Below, in pieces: positions 46,200 through 55,013 of a stretch of DNA of 64,000 nt. The DNA comes from an uncultured Bacteroidota bacterium (GTDB taxonomy: Bacteria; Bacteroidota; Bacteroidia; Chitinophagales; Chitinophagaceae): positions 36,501 to 100,500 of the forward strand of contig CAINUN010000050.1 of NCBI GenBank assembly GCA_903853805.1. The letters run 5' to 3'. Position numbers and translations under genes: made by a program. Position 1 is the stretch's first letter; each line of letters starts with the position of its first letter. The notes under the pieces were generated by a model, which saw only the letters and a program-made list of their open reading frames with translations, did no database searches and was not told the origin of the DNA.

Positions 46200-47618
46200 C
46201 TAATTCCCCACAACCAACCCCAACTTCCTCGCTTCTTCCATCATCAAAGCAAAAGCGGCATCATAATCATTGGGAATAATGCTATCGAGTATGGCTTCGC
46301 GCACTGCGGTTTTAATAGTGCCCACATCGCGCCCAGGTGTGATGTTGAAGGTTTTCATGATGATTTCGCCATCAATAGGCGGCTGCCAGTTGCGAATCTT
46401 GTCTTTCTCTTCCACTTCCTGAAGGCGCAGTTTCACATGCTCAAAGTTCTCAAGAAAACGAATCACTTTCTGTTTGTTCTTGGAGGTAATATCGCTTTCG
46501 CAAAGCAACATGAGGTCTTCAAGGTCTTCGCCAGTATCAAACAACAAACGACGCATAGCGCTGTCTGTCACCTCTTCTTTAGTAAGGCTAATGGGGCGAA
46601 GATGCAGCGACACGAGTTTTGCCACGTACTTCATTTGCTCGTGCAGCGGCAGTTTCAATTGTTTAAAAATCTTAGGCACCATGCGTTCTCCCACCACTTC
46701 ATGCCCATGAAATGTCCAGCCTTGTCCTTCTTCAAAACGCTTAGTGGCAGGCTTGCCAATGTCGTGTAAAATAGCAGCCCATCGAAGCCAAAGATTGTTG
46801 CTTTTCGGCACCATATTATCCAGCACCTGCAGGGTGTGGTAGAAGTTGTCTTTGTGTCCTTTGCCATCAATATACTCAGCACCAGCAAGGTCCACCATTT
46901 GCGGAAAAAACTGTTTCAGCAAACCAGATTTATACAACAAATCGAAACCTACCGAAGGCTTTAGCGCAAGAATGATTTTGTTGAGTTCGTCAGTAATTCG
47001 TTCCTGACTAATGATTTTAATCCGTGCCTGATTTCTTTTAATCGCCTGAAAGGTTTCAGGCAAAATTTGAAAACTTAATTGGGTAGCAAAACGAATGGCA
47101 CGCATCATGCGCAAAGGGTCGTCGGAGAAAGTAATATCAGGGTCGAGCGGTGTGCGAATGATTTTGTTTTGTAAATCTTCTATTCCGTTAAATGGGTCAA
47201 TGAGCTTCCCAAAATTTTCTTTGGTAAGGTCAATAGCAAGTGCATTGATGGTGAAATCTCTTCTTAGTTGGTCGTCTTCCAAACTTCCAGGTTCCACTTC
47301 GGGCTTTCTACTATGCGATTGGTAAGATTCTTTCCGAGCGCCCACAAATTCCACATCAAAACCTTGAAAATTAAAATGAGCCGTTCCAAAATTCTTGAAG
47401 AAAGAAACCTTTGGCGAAGGCTTTAGCGAGGAAGCAACTGCATGAGCGAGATCAATGCCACTACCCAAACAAACCACATCTATATCTTTACAATTCCGTC
47501 CTAAAATTTTATCTCTTACAAAACCACCTATGAGGAAACAAGGCAGTTTTAGCTTGTTTGCCACTTCGGCAATTTGTTCCAGTAAAAAAGATTCTTCAAC
47601 AGTGCATTGGATATCCAT
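46200..47618 (-). CDS. CCA tRNA nucleotidyltransferase / poly(A) polymerase family with HD domain
   Basis: The 472-residue protein adds or repairs the 3'-CCA of tRNAs. The class II polymerase-beta head shows LIGGFVRDKILGR and metal ligands in KDIDVV; RRDFTINALAIDL and DPLRMMRAIRFA follow. The C-terminal half has an HD-type metal site (HDIGKP), which can act as a phosphodiesterase. It is the third gene of a minus-strand operon after the family 9 glycosyltransferase and tsaC. Poly(A) polymerase activity cannot be excluded. Confidence 0.92.
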   Translation of the reverse strand: MDIQCTVEESFLLEQIAEVANKLKLPCFLIGGFVRDKILGRNCKDIDVVCLGSGIDLAHAVASSLKPSPKVSFFKNFGTAHFNFQGFDVEFVGARKESYQSHSRKPEVEPGSLEDDQLRRDFTINALAIDLTKENFGKLIDPFNGIEDLQNKIIRTPLDPDITFSDDPLRMMRAIRFATQLSFQILPETFQAIKRNQARIKIISQERITDELNKIILALKPSVGFDLLYKSGLLKQFFPQMVDLAGAEYIDGKGHKDNFYHTLQVLDNMVPKSNNLWLRWAAILHDIGKPATKRFEEGQGWTFHGHEVVGERMVPKIFKQLKLPLHEQMKYVAKLVSLHLRPISLTKEEVTDSAMRRLLFDTGEDLEDLMLLCESDITSKNKQKVIRFLENFEHVKLRLQEVEEKDKIRNWQPPIDGEIIMKTFNITPGRDVGTIKTAVREAILDSIIPNDYDAAFALMMEEARKLGLVVGN

Positions 47619-47649
47619 CGGGGCAAAGCTAATTCAGATAGATAAAAGG

Positions 47650-48222
47650 TTAAGGGCGAATGACGGTTATTTCTCCTTCGTCATTGATTTTGATAATTCT
47701 CGAAGGCTTTTTGGCTTCCTCATCATTTCTTCTAAAATTTACAGCATAATCAACACCGGCAACAATATCAGGGCTAATTTGTTTGAAGAAAGAAGGAGTT
47801 GGCTCGCCACTAATGTTGGCAGAAGTAGAAACAATTGGTTTCTGAAAACGTTTGATCAATGCTTTACAAAAAGGTTCATTTACCACACGAATTGCTACGC
47901 TTCCATCTTCATGCAACACATTTTCAGCAAGCTCTAAAGCTCCATCAAAAATGATAGTAGTAGGCGTTTCAAAGTTTTCTACAATATCAATAATATCGGG
48001 TGGGGGAGCAGCTATGTATTGCAGAATATCTTTTGCCTCAGCCAAAAGAATAATCATGCTTTTGTTTTGGGGTCTCTGTTTCAAAGCAAAAACCTTTTCC
48101 ACAGCAGCTTCGTTCGTAGCATCACAACCAATTCCCCAAACAGTGTCAGTAGGATAAAGAATAGAGTCGCCTTTATTTAAAACATCAGCACAACGCTTAA
48201 TTTCTATTTCAAAGTCCACCAT
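47650..48222 (-). CDS. tsaC: Threonylcarbamoyl-AMP synthase (TsaC/Sua5/YrdC family)
   Basis: The 190-residue enzyme makes threonylcarbamoyl-AMP for the t6A37 modification of ANN-decoding tRNAs. Motifs: ILYPTDTVWGIGCDATN, KRPQNKSMIILLA and PIVSTSANISGEP. It lacks the C-terminal Sua5 domain. ATG at 48222 is chosen; the longer track ORF (48255) overlaps the upstream gene more deeply. With this start the overlap with the glycosyltransferase is 19 nt, suggesting coupling. Confidence 0.92.
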   Translation of the reverse strand: MVDFEIEIKRCADVLNKGDSILYPTDTVWGIGCDATNEAAVEKVFALKQRPQNKSMIILLAEAKDILQYIAAPPPDIIDIVENFETPTTIIFDGALELAENVLHEDGSVAIRVVNEPFCKALIKRFQKPIVSTSANISGEPTPSFFKQISPDIVAGVDYAVNFRRNDEEAKKPSRIIKINDEGEITVIRP

Positions 48223-49232
48223 AAAAGTTGTTTCATTTTTATGTTGTTCGCACAATTAAAATGCCCTTCCGGACACTCTTTTTTTCCATGCAAGCCGCAT
48301 GGGCGGCAAGAAAGCTTTTCTGATAATTCCACAACCTTTCCGTTTTCATTGGTTGGTCCAAAACCAAATGCAGGTACCGTACTACAAAAAACAGCCGTTA
48401 CAGGAGCATTTACAGCCGATGCAAAATGTAAAGGTCCCGAATCATTGACATAATTCATTACGGCATCTTTCATTAATGCTGCGGATTGTAAAAAGTTCAT
48501 TTGTCCGCAAAGATTTTCACCACGATTAGCTTGTTGAATAATGGTTTCAGCCATTTCTTTATCACCATATCCACCAAGCAAATACACATTTAAATCCTTA
48601 GGCAAAGCTTTTATCAACTCCACCCATTTATGAATCGGAAATTGCTTTGTATACCATACCGAAGACGGTGCGATGCAAACGTAATTCCCAGTTTTGAATT
48701 GGGTTGTTTTCTCAAAATCTTCTTTTGAAGGATATAATTTTGGTTGAGCAGCATATGCATCCGTCAAATCTTTTATCAACAATTGGTTGCGTTGAATTTC
48801 ATGAGTAGGATTTAAGGAATAAGGTTCAGCAATCTCATGCTTAGTTTTATGTGTGTAGAAAAACGAAAAAGGATTTTTGTCAAAACCAATTTTGTTTGGC
48901 GCTCCTGAGAAGAGCGTTATGATTCCAGATGTAGCAAATCGATGAAGATTGATAACATGCGTAAATTTTTCTTGCCGCACAATACTTATCATTTTCCAAA
49001 GGTTTTGCTGTTTGTTCTTTGACTTATCCCATACAAGAACTTGCTTGATATACGGATGGTTTTTTAACAAACTTTCATTGCCTTTTCTCAATAGAAAATG
49101 GATCTCCGAATTGGGGTAAAATATATGTAGCTTTTCAGCGACAGCAGTCCCCAACACCACATCGCCGATAAAGGCTGTTTGGATGATGAGAAATTTAGGT
49201 GTCTTAATAAGATTAGTTTCCTTAACTTGCAT
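48204..49232 (-). CDS. Family 9 glycosyltransferase (LPS heptosyltransferase-like)
   Basis: The 342-residue GT-B enzyme shows the GT9 N-terminal pattern FLIIQTAFIGDVVLGTAVAEKLHIFYP and the C-terminal NDSGPLHFASAVNAPVTAVFCSTVPAFGFGP. Family members add heptose or related sugars to lipid A-core. A C-terminal Cys cluster (SCRPCGLHGKKECPEGHFNC) is like that of many GT9 enzymes and may bind metal. The -7-like AAAGTTTG sits 4 nt before the ATG. First gene of the operon with tsaC and cca. Confidence 0.88.
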   Translation of the reverse strand: MQVKETNLIKTPKFLIIQTAFIGDVVLGTAVAEKLHIFYPNSEIHFLLRKGNESLLKNHPYIKQVLVWDKSKNKQQNLWKMISIVRQEKFTHVINLHRFATSGIITLFSGAPNKIGFDKNPFSFFYTHKTKHEIAEPYSLNPTHEIQRNQLLIKDLTDAYAAQPKLYPSKEDFEKTTQFKTGNYVCIAPSSVWYTKQFPIHKWVELIKALPKDLNVYLLGGYGDKEMAETIIQQANRGENLCGQMNFLQSAALMKDAVMNYVNDSGPLHFASAVNAPVTAVFCSTVPAFGFGPTNENGKVVELSEKLSCRPCGLHGKKECPEGHFNCANNIKMKQLLWWTLK

Positions 49233-49309
49233 TTAACAAACTTTGGTTCAACTTTGGTTTGTCTAAGATTGATATTAAATTAGCACCTCTAAAAAAACAA
49301 ATTTCAGGT

Positions 49310-49762
49310 ATGAAAAAAGTACTTCTTTCTCTAAGCCTTTTGGCTTTAACCGCTTCAGTAAGTTTTGCGCAAGATAAAAAAGATCCTGCTCAAGAAGCTA
49401 CTGTTCAAAACCCAGACGCATTGAAATTTACCGATGAAATGCACGATTTCGGTACAATTCCTCAAAATGTTCCAGCTGAAACTGAATTTACTTTCAAAAA
49501 CACAGGTAAAGAACCAATTATATTGCAACGTGTTCAACCTTCTTGCGGATGTACTTCTCCAACTTGGTCTAAAGACCCAATTCTTCCTGGAAAAACTGGT
49601 ACTATCAAAGCAACTTACAATGCTGCTGCGCCTGGTAATTTCCAAAAATCAATCACGGTTTTTGCTAATGTAGGAACTAAAGTATTGACGATTAAAGGAA
49701 ATGTTGAAAAAGCTCCAGAAGGTTCAGTTCCTGAAAACAATTCTGTAATAAAAACCCACTAA
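49310..49762 (+). CDS. DUF1573 domain secreted protein (first of a tandem pair)
   Basis: The 150-residue protein has a signal peptide (MKKVLLSLSLLALTASVSFAQ) and a single DUF1573 Ig-like domain: FTDEMHDFGTIPQNVPAETEFTFKNTGKEPIILQRVQPSCGCTSPTWSKDPILPGKTGTIKATYN. The conserved CGC motif is present. Role unknown; a periplasmic or surface protein is inferred. ATG at 49310 is chosen for the signal peptide. The paralogue follows 19 nt after its stop. Confidence 0.9.
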   Translation: MKKVLLSLSLLALTASVSFAQDKKDPAQEATVQNPDALKFTDEMHDFGTIPQNVPAETEFTFKNTGKEPIILQRVQPSCGCTSPTWSKDPILPGKTGTIKATYNAAAPGNFQKSITVFANVGTKVLTIKGNVEKAPEGSVPENNSVIKTH

Positions 49763-49781
49763 ATAATTCTACGTTTATATT

Positions 49782-50285
49782 ATGAAAAAAATATTGATCG
49801 CACTGTTGTGCCTCGTATGTGTTGGAACTGTTCAGGCACAAAAAGGTAAAAAACACGGTAAAAAAGAAGACAAAAAAGTTGAAATGCCTACAGCAGCAAC
49901 ATCAAACCCAGCTGAAAAAGGCGCTAAGTTTAAATTCAACAGCGATGAAACTTTTGATTTCGGTGAATTGCAAGAGGGTCCACAGGCTGAACACATTTTT
50001 GAATTCAAAAACACAGGCAATGAGCCTCTAATTATTCAAAATGTTAGTGCCTCTTGTGGATGCACAACACCTGAATGGCAAAAAGAACCTGTTCTGCCTG
50101 GAAAAACCGGAAAGATAACAGTACATTACAACACACAAGGTCGTCCCGGTCCTTTTACTAAAAGTATCTTTATTACTTCTAACGCTACTAAAGAAACAGA
50201 ACGTAAAGAATTGTACATCAAAGGAAGCGTAAAGCCAAAAGATGGTGGAACAACAACTCCACCACCTCCTCCTTCTGGACATTAA
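49782..50285 (+). CDS. DUF1573 domain secreted protein (second of a tandem pair)
   Basis: The 167-residue protein has a signal peptide (to GTVQAQ), a Lys-rich linker (KGKKHGKKEDKKVE), one DUF1573 domain (ETFDFGELQEGPQAEHIFEFKNTGNEPLIIQNVSASCGCTTPEWQKEPVLPGKTG) and a Pro-rich tail (TTTPPPPPSGH). It is clearly a paralogue of the preceding gene, arisen by tandem duplication. A terminator follows 24 nt after the stop. Confidence 0.9.
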   Translation: MKKILIALLCLVCVGTVQAQKGKKHGKKEDKKVEMPTAATSNPAEKGAKFKFNSDETFDFGELQEGPQAEHIFEFKNTGNEPLIIQNVSASCGCTTPEWQKEPVLPGKTGKITVHYNTQGRPGPFTKSIFITSNATKETERKELYIKGSVKPKDGGTTTPPPPPSGH

Positions 50286-50308
50286 TTGAATCAAATTCTA
50301 TAAAGAAG

Positions 50309-50337
50309 TGGTCAGCCTGTAAATGCTGACCATTTTT
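50309..50337 (+). terminator. Rho-independent terminator after the DUF1573 pair
   Basis: TGGTCAGC-CTGTAAAT-GCTGACCA followed by five T. Confidence 0.9.
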
Positions 50338-50356
50338 ATTTTCTATTAATACCCTC

Positions 50357-50364
50357 TAATTTTG
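50357..50364 (+). promoter_or_regulatory. -7 element (TAATTTTG) for the aminotransferase gene
   Basis: An exact TAnnTTTG match ends 4 nt before the ATG at 50369. Transcription would start at or near the start codon, so the mRNA is likely leaderless. Confidence 0.6.
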
Positions 50365-50368
50365 CCTT

Positions 50369-51559
50369 ATGCCATCTATAGCTAACCGCGGCGAACAAAT
50401 GCCGCCTTCCCCCATTCGTAAATTAGTTCCTTATGCAGAAGCAGCAAAGAAAAAAGGAGTCAAGGTTTTTCATCTCAACATTGGACAACCTGATATTGAA
50501 ACGCCTAAAGCCATTCTTGATGCAGTGAAAAATACCGACATGAAAGTGTTGGAATATTCTCATAGCGCTGGCTTTGAAAGCTATCGTAGAAAACTTGTTA
50601 CTTATTATGATCGCAACGGAATTCATATTGACCACAACCAAATCATTGTAACTACCGGTGGGTCCGAAGCGATTCTTTTTGCAATGATGTCCTGTATGGA
50701 TCCGGGCGATGAAATTATTATTCCAGAACCTTTCTATGCTAACTATAATGGTTTTGCCATCAGTGCTGGAATAAAAGTGGTGCCCATACCATCAAGCATT
50801 GAAACTGGCTTTGCATTACCTCCTATCGAAGCTTTTGAAAAAGCAGTTACTCCACGAACAAAAGCCATTATGATTTGTAACCCCAACAATCCTACAGGTT
50901 ATTTATACAGCCTGGAAGAGTTGGAAGTGTTGAAGCAAATTTGTTTGAAACACGATTTGTTTTTGTTTAGCGATGAGGCTTATCGTGAGTTTTGCTATGA
51001 TGGGCGCAAACATATTTCAGCTTTATCACTTGAAGGTATGGAAAAGCACGCTATTTTGATGGATACAATTTCCAAGCGCTATAGTGCCTGTGGTGGTAGA
51101 ATTGGTGCGTTTGTAACAAAAAACAAAATAGTGTTGGATACCGCTATGAAATTTGCACAAGCAAGGTTAAGTCCGCCAAGTTTTGCTCAAATTTTAGGTG
51201 AGGCTGCCGTTGATTTGCCTGCCAATTATTTTGATGCTGTTCATGCTGAATATAATGCTCGAAGGGATTTACTAATTGCTCGCCTCAATAAAATAGAAGG
51301 TGTTACTTGTCCTTGTCCGGGTGGTGCTTTTTATGCAATTGCTAAGCTTCCCGTAGAGGACAGTGAAAAGTTTTGTCAGTGGTTACTCGAAGATTTTTCT
51401 TTCAACAATGCCACAGTAATGATGGCACCAGCTGCCGGATTTTATGCCACCAAAGGAATGGGCAAAAACGAAGTTCGTTTGGCTTATGTATTGAATCTTG
51501 ATGATATCAATGCCGCAATGGATTGTCTTGACGCTGCATTGAAAATTTATAAAAACTAA
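50369..51559 (+). CDS. Pyridoxal-phosphate aminotransferase, aspartate aminotransferase-like
   Basis: The 396-residue fold type I transaminase shows LNIGQPDIETP, TTGGSEAILFAM, CNPNNPTGYLYS, LFSDEAYREFCYDG and the Schiff-base lysine in DTISKRYSACGGRIGAF. It most likely exchanges the amino group between aspartate or another amino acid and 2-oxoglutarate in the cytoplasm; exact specificity is not readable. The conserved N-terminus (MPSIANRGEQMPPSPIRKL) supports the ATG at 50369 in spite of the very close promoter. A terminator follows the gene. Confidence 0.9.
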   Translation: MPSIANRGEQMPPSPIRKLVPYAEAAKKKGVKVFHLNIGQPDIETPKAILDAVKNTDMKVLEYSHSAGFESYRRKLVTYYDRNGIHIDHNQIIVTTGGSEAILFAMMSCMDPGDEIIIPEPFYANYNGFAISAGIKVVPIPSSIETGFALPPIEAFEKAVTPRTKAIMICNPNNPTGYLYSLEELEVLKQICLKHDLFLFSDEAYREFCYDGRKHISALSLEGMEKHAILMDTISKRYSACGGRIGAFVTKNKIVLDTAMKFAQARLSPPSFAQILGEAAVDLPANYFDAVHAEYNARRDLLIARLNKIEGVTCPCPGGAFYAIAKLPVEDSEKFCQWLLEDFSFNNATVMMAPAAGFYATKGMGKNEVRLAYVLNLDDINAAMDCLDAALKIYKN

Positions 51560-51566
51560 CTCCAAA

Positions 51567-51574
51567 TACTTTTG
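51567..51574 (+). promoter_or_regulatory. -7 element (TACTTTTG) ahead of a leader hairpin
   Basis: TACTTTTG matches TAnnTTTG. A transcript starting about 7 nt later would contain the hairpin at 51588-51608 directly before the ATG at 51615. Confidence 0.45.
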
Positions 51575-51587
51575 TCTGAATTACTTT

Positions 51588-51614
51588 AGCACTCTTAATC
51601 AGAGTGCTTTTTTT
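51588..51614 (+). terminator. Terminator abutting the start codon of the next gene
   Basis: AGCACTCT-TAATC-AGAGTGCT followed by a T run that ends at the base before ATG (51615). It ends the aminotransferase transcript, but also lies within the leader of the next gene and could act as an attenuator. Confidence 0.88.
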
Positions 51615-52115
51615 ATGAAAATATTACTGGGTTTTTGTTCATTATTGTTATTCATGAACGGATGTAAACACCCTCCTGTTTTTTCGCAGCAAGAATTTAT
51701 TGAAGTTGCCCTACAGCATCAATTGCTTGACGAAAAAGAGTTAGGTTTTGTGGAATTGAATCTTGAAACGCTAACTAAACCAAACCTTCGTGCGGTGGCG
51801 CTTTTTGCAAAGAAAGCAAATTACAAAACCATCACTACCCAATACCAATTTGACACTGTGAATATTGATTCCTCATTTAGTATGGTTAAGTTTTTTCGAG
51901 AACAACTTTCGACAAGAAGTAAGGATTCTAGCAAGCCTATCATTATTTTAAAAAGCAATCAAGTTGTAAAAGAAAATGCAAACCTTTTTCTAAGAGAAAT
52001 TTTCGAGAAAGACATGCTCACAGCTTCTCAATACGCCAAACTTCAAGAACAGCTCAAACAAGAACCTGTGGTGTTTCCTTTTGTAGTATATGAATGGTTA
52101 GAGACCATGCCCTAA
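51615..52115 (+). CDS. Uncharacterised lipoprotein
   Basis: The 166-residue lipoprotein has a signal with lipobox LLLFMNGC. The mature part is polar and mostly helical, with the segment EFIEVALQHQLLDEKELGF. No family recognised. The start codon is directly preceded by the T tract of a terminator, so expression is probably low or conditional. The CoA-transferase genes follow 63 nt later and could share readthrough transcription. Confidence 0.72.
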   Translation: MKILLGFCSLLLFMNGCKHPPVFSQQEFIEVALQHQLLDEKELGFVELNLETLTKPNLRAVALFAKKANYKTITTQYQFDTVNIDSSFSMVKFFREQLSTRSKDSSKPIIILKSNQVVKENANLFLREIFEKDMLTASQYAKLQEQLKQEPVVFPFVVYEWLETMP

Positions 52116-52178
52116 GAAATTAAGAATTCAAATAGAAAACAATACTTCACTTATTTTCGTGTCAAATTTTTAATCAGT

Positions 52179-52880
52179 ATGAACAAAGTTGTTGCTAATG
52201 CAGAAGAGGCAATCAAGGATATTGAATCGGGTGCAACGTTAATGCTTGGAGGATTTGGTTTGTGCGGCATTCCTGAAAACTGCATCACTGCCATTGTCAA
52301 AAAAGGAATTAATAATCTTACCTGTATTTCTAACAATGCTGGCGTGGATGATTTTGGCATCGGATTGATGTTGCAAACAAAGCAAGTAAAGAAAATGATT
52401 TCGTCCTATGTAGGAGAGAACGCTGAATTTGAAAGACAATTACTCAGTGGCGAATTGGAAGTAGAATTAATCCCTCAAGGAACACTTGCAACAAGATGTA
52501 TGGCTTCTGGTTATGGTATGCCTGCAGTTTATTTGTTGGCAGGTGTGGGTACAGAAGTTGCAAATGGCAAAGAGACGCGCAACTTCAATGGTAAAGACTA
52601 TTTGATGGAATATGCTTTCGATGCTGATTTTGCTATTGTAAAAGCATGGAAAGGCGACACTATGGGCAATCTTATTTTTAAAGACACTGCACGCAATTTC
52701 AATCCATTAATGGCTATGGCGGGTAAAATAACCATTGCTGAAGTAGAAGAACTTGTACAGCCTGGCGACTTGGATCCTAATTTCATTCATACGCCTGGTG
52801 TTTATGTTCATAGAATTTTTCAGGGCGTGAATTATGAAAAACGTATTGAACAACGCACTACTCGTAAACCCCAAGCATAA
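52179..52880 (+). CDS. scoA: 3-oxoacid CoA-transferase subunit A
   Basis: The 233-residue subunit resembles SCOT subunit A: SGATLMLGGFGLCGIPENCI, ISNNAGVDDFGIGLML, SYVGENAEFERQLLSGELEVELIPQGTLATR and the closing PGVYVHRIFQG. With subunit B it transfers CoA between succinyl-CoA and acetoacetate in ketone body or branched-chain carbon use. The subunit B gene follows 31 nt later. Confidence 0.93.
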   Translation: MNKVVANAEEAIKDIESGATLMLGGFGLCGIPENCITAIVKKGINNLTCISNNAGVDDFGIGLMLQTKQVKKMISSYVGENAEFERQLLSGELEVELIPQGTLATRCMASGYGMPAVYLLAGVGTEVANGKETRNFNGKDYLMEYAFDADFAIVKAWKGDTMGNLIFKDTARNFNPLMAMAGKITIAEVEELVQPGDLDPNFIHTPGVYVHRIFQGVNYEKRIEQRTTRKPQA

Positions 52881-52911
52881 CTGAAACAAGAAATTATTAA
52901 AATCGTAAACA

Positions 52912-53568
52912 ATGCCTTTAAATAAAGAACAAATTGCTAAACGCATCGCTCAAGAACTAGAAGATGGTTTTTATGTAAATCTTGGTATCGGTATTCCAAC
53001 TCTTGTTGCCAACTATATCCCCAAAGGAGTAAACGTAGTTTTGCAAAGCGAAAATGGATTGTTAGGAATGGGTCCTTTTCCTTTTGAAGGAGAAGAAGAT
53101 GCGGATATGATTAACGCAGGAAAACAAACCATTACAACGCTCCCAGGTTCTGCCCTTTTTGATAGTGCCATGAGCTTCGGAATGATTCGTGCAGGAAAAG
53201 TTGACCTTACTGTTTTGGGTGCCATGGAAGTTGCCGACAATGGCGATATTGCCAACTGGAAAATCCCTGGTAAAATGGTGAAAGGAATGGGTGGCGCTAT
53301 GGATTTGGTGGCTGCTGCTAAAAACATCATCGTGGCCATGCAGCACACAGACAAAGCAGGTAATTCAAAACTATTGCCTCAATGTTCGTTGCCTATTACT
53401 GGTTTGAAATGCGTGAAGAAAGTGGTTTCTGACCTTGGAGTTTTTGATGTTACACCCAATGGTTTTGTTTGTATTGAATATGCACCTGGTGTAACAATTG
53501 AAGAAATAAAAGCCAAGACAGCAGGAATGTTAACCATTGCTGATGATGTGAAAGAAATGGTGTTCTAA
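52912..53568 (+). CDS. scoB: 3-oxoacid CoA-transferase subunit B
   Basis: The 218-residue subunit carries the catalytic Glu in QSENGLLGMGPFP, which forms the CoA thioester intermediate, and the blocks NLGIGIPTLVANYIP, VDLTVLGAMEVADNGDIANWKIPGKMVKGMGGAMDL and DVTPNGF. The next gene, an ArsC-like protein, starts one base after the stop, so three genes form one operon. Confidence 0.94.
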   Translation: MPLNKEQIAKRIAQELEDGFYVNLGIGIPTLVANYIPKGVNVVLQSENGLLGMGPFPFEGEEDADMINAGKQTITTLPGSALFDSAMSFGMIRAGKVDLTVLGAMEVADNGDIANWKIPGKMVKGMGGAMDLVAAAKNIIVAMQHTDKAGNSKLLPQCSLPITGLKCVKKVVSDLGVFDVTPNGFVCIEYAPGVTIEEIKAKTAGMLTIADDVKEMVF

Positions 53569-53569
53569 A

Positions 53570-53917
53570 ATGGAGCCCATCCTTATTTACCACAACGGTG
53601 TTTGCAGTAAATGCCATGGTGCTTTAGAAATTCTTCAAGAAAAGAATATTCCTCATAAGGTTCGGTTTTATGTTTCCGAACCTTTTTCTAAAGATGAACT
53701 AAAGGGGGTTTTGACGTTGCTTCAAATAAATGCCTTCGATTTGGTGCGAACTAGAGAATTGCTCTTCATTGAAAAGTTTGAAGGAAAACAATTTACTGAA
53801 GAAGAATGGATGGACTTCTTAATTGAAAACCCATCTCTTATCGAAAGACCTATCGTGATAAACGGCAACAAAGCCATTATTGCTCGTCCACCCGAAAAAT
53901 TGTTTCAGATTCTATAA
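53570..53917 (+). CDS. ArsC/Spx-like thioredoxin-fold protein
   Basis: The 115-residue protein has the ArsC-family opening ILIYHNGVCSKCHGALEILQEKNI and closing block IERPIVINGNKAIIARPPEKL. The Cys pair CSKC replaces the usual single CSKS. The family includes arsenate reductases and the regulator Spx. No arsenic genes are nearby, so a general thiol-disulfide role is more likely than arsenate detoxification. Confidence 0.85.
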   Translation: MEPILIYHNGVCSKCHGALEILQEKNIPHKVRFYVSEPFSKDELKGVLTLLQINAFDLVRTRELLFIEKFEGKQFTEEEWMDFLIENPSLIERPIVINGNKAIIARPPEKLFQIL

Positions 53918-53945
53918 TCCTTGCTTTTCTTAAATTGCAGGCTCC

Positions 53946-55013
53946 ATGCTTACTCGAAAAATCATTTGTCTTTTTGTTTCCCTGTTTCTTTTTTCAGGTT
54001 GCTTAAACGCGCAAGTGCCCAACGAAGCTGCATTGATTGAAAATTTGGTGTACGCTCTTCAAAACAAAGACAGTCACACCTACGCCGATCTTTTTCCTAG
54101 CATTGATTCCATGTCATCTTGGGTGTTGCAACGAGCTGATAAAAACTCGGAAGCCTACCAAAAAATGATACTCCTCAAGGAGAACTACTTTGCGCGGCTT
54201 GATTTCGATTCATCGGTATATGCAGAAGCTGACAAAGGCTTTAAAGACTTCTTGAAAAAAACAAAACCCTTCGACATTCGTTGGAGTGAAACAGTGTTGA
54301 TGAAGTATGAATTGGAAACAATTAGACGAGGTAGAGGATTGGTTTCCGAGAAAATTGTACCCAACCGTTTTCTAGGGTATGTCATGATAAAAGACATGCA
54401 TAGTCGGCGGGTTTTTACCTTTACAATTTACGACATCATGCAAGTAAATGGTTTTTGGTATGGCGGCGAATTGGTGAATATTTTTGAGGCGTCTTCTAAA
54501 GATGAATTTGAAACCAAACTTGCAAAAGCTAAGAAGAAAGAAATGTTGGCGCTTGCAGGAATTGTAGATTCTTCTTCAACCGATTCTACCAAAAAACTGG
54601 GCGTACTTTATGACCCCGACACTAAAAATTCTACGTTAAAAGAAGTGGTGGATAGAAAATATTACAAGGGGAAATTTGATGGGGAAATTCCGGTGATACT
54701 TTATGTGCGCTACATCAAAGGTGGATGCCCAGAAAGTGTTTGCAGTTGGGAAGCGCTGTTTAAGTTTGGCGACGAAGACGAATACATTAAGATGGAAGTG
54801 ACACGTAGCGAAGATGGCAAATGGCAGTTTTCGGAAGATGAGGGCGGCATGGAATTGGTATTGAAAGACAAAGTATTTACCGGCACTTATGCCTCCAATG
54901 GTGACCAAACTGAGTATGATGTGAAGCTAACAGAAGCACCTATTTCCGATAAAAAAGTGCTGATGTTCGACGAGATTTTTGAAATGGGCGGGCTTAAGAA
55001 AGAAGAGGACTGA
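53946..55013 (+). CDS. Uncharacterised lipoprotein
   Basis: The 355-residue lipoprotein has a signal peptide with lipobox SLFLFSGC. The N-terminal half is helical (ALIENLVYALQNKDSHTYADLFPSIDSM), with a later Lys/Glu-rich linker and a beta-rich C-terminal half (KYYKGKFDGEIPVILYVRYIKGGCPESVCSWEALFKFG). Two Cys in GGCPESVCSW could form a disulfide. No family is recognised. Its stop overlaps the start of arfB by one base (TGATG), so both are translated in coupling. Confidence 0.78.
   Translation: MLTRKIICLFVSLFLFSGCLNAQVPNEAALIENLVYALQNKDSHTYADLFPSIDSMSSWVLQRADKNSEAYQKMILLKENYFARLDFDSSVYAEADKGFKDFLKKTKPFDIRWSETVLMKYELETIRRGRGLVSEKIVPNRFLGYVMIKDMHSRRVFTFTIYDIMQVNGFWYGGELVNIFEASSKDEFETKLAKAKKKEMLALAGIVDSSSTDSTKKLGVLYDPDTKNSTLKEVVDRKYYKGKFDGEIPVILYVRYIKGGCPESVCSWEALFKFGDEDEYIKMEVTRSEDGKWQFSEDEGGMELVLKDKVFTGTYASNGDQTEYDVKLTEAPISDKKVLMFDEIFEMGGLKKEED

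Noticed and set aside
51383-53354. Minus-strand ORFs in the aminotransferase and CoA-transferase genes
   Set aside because: All are shadows of strongly conserved plus-strand genes.
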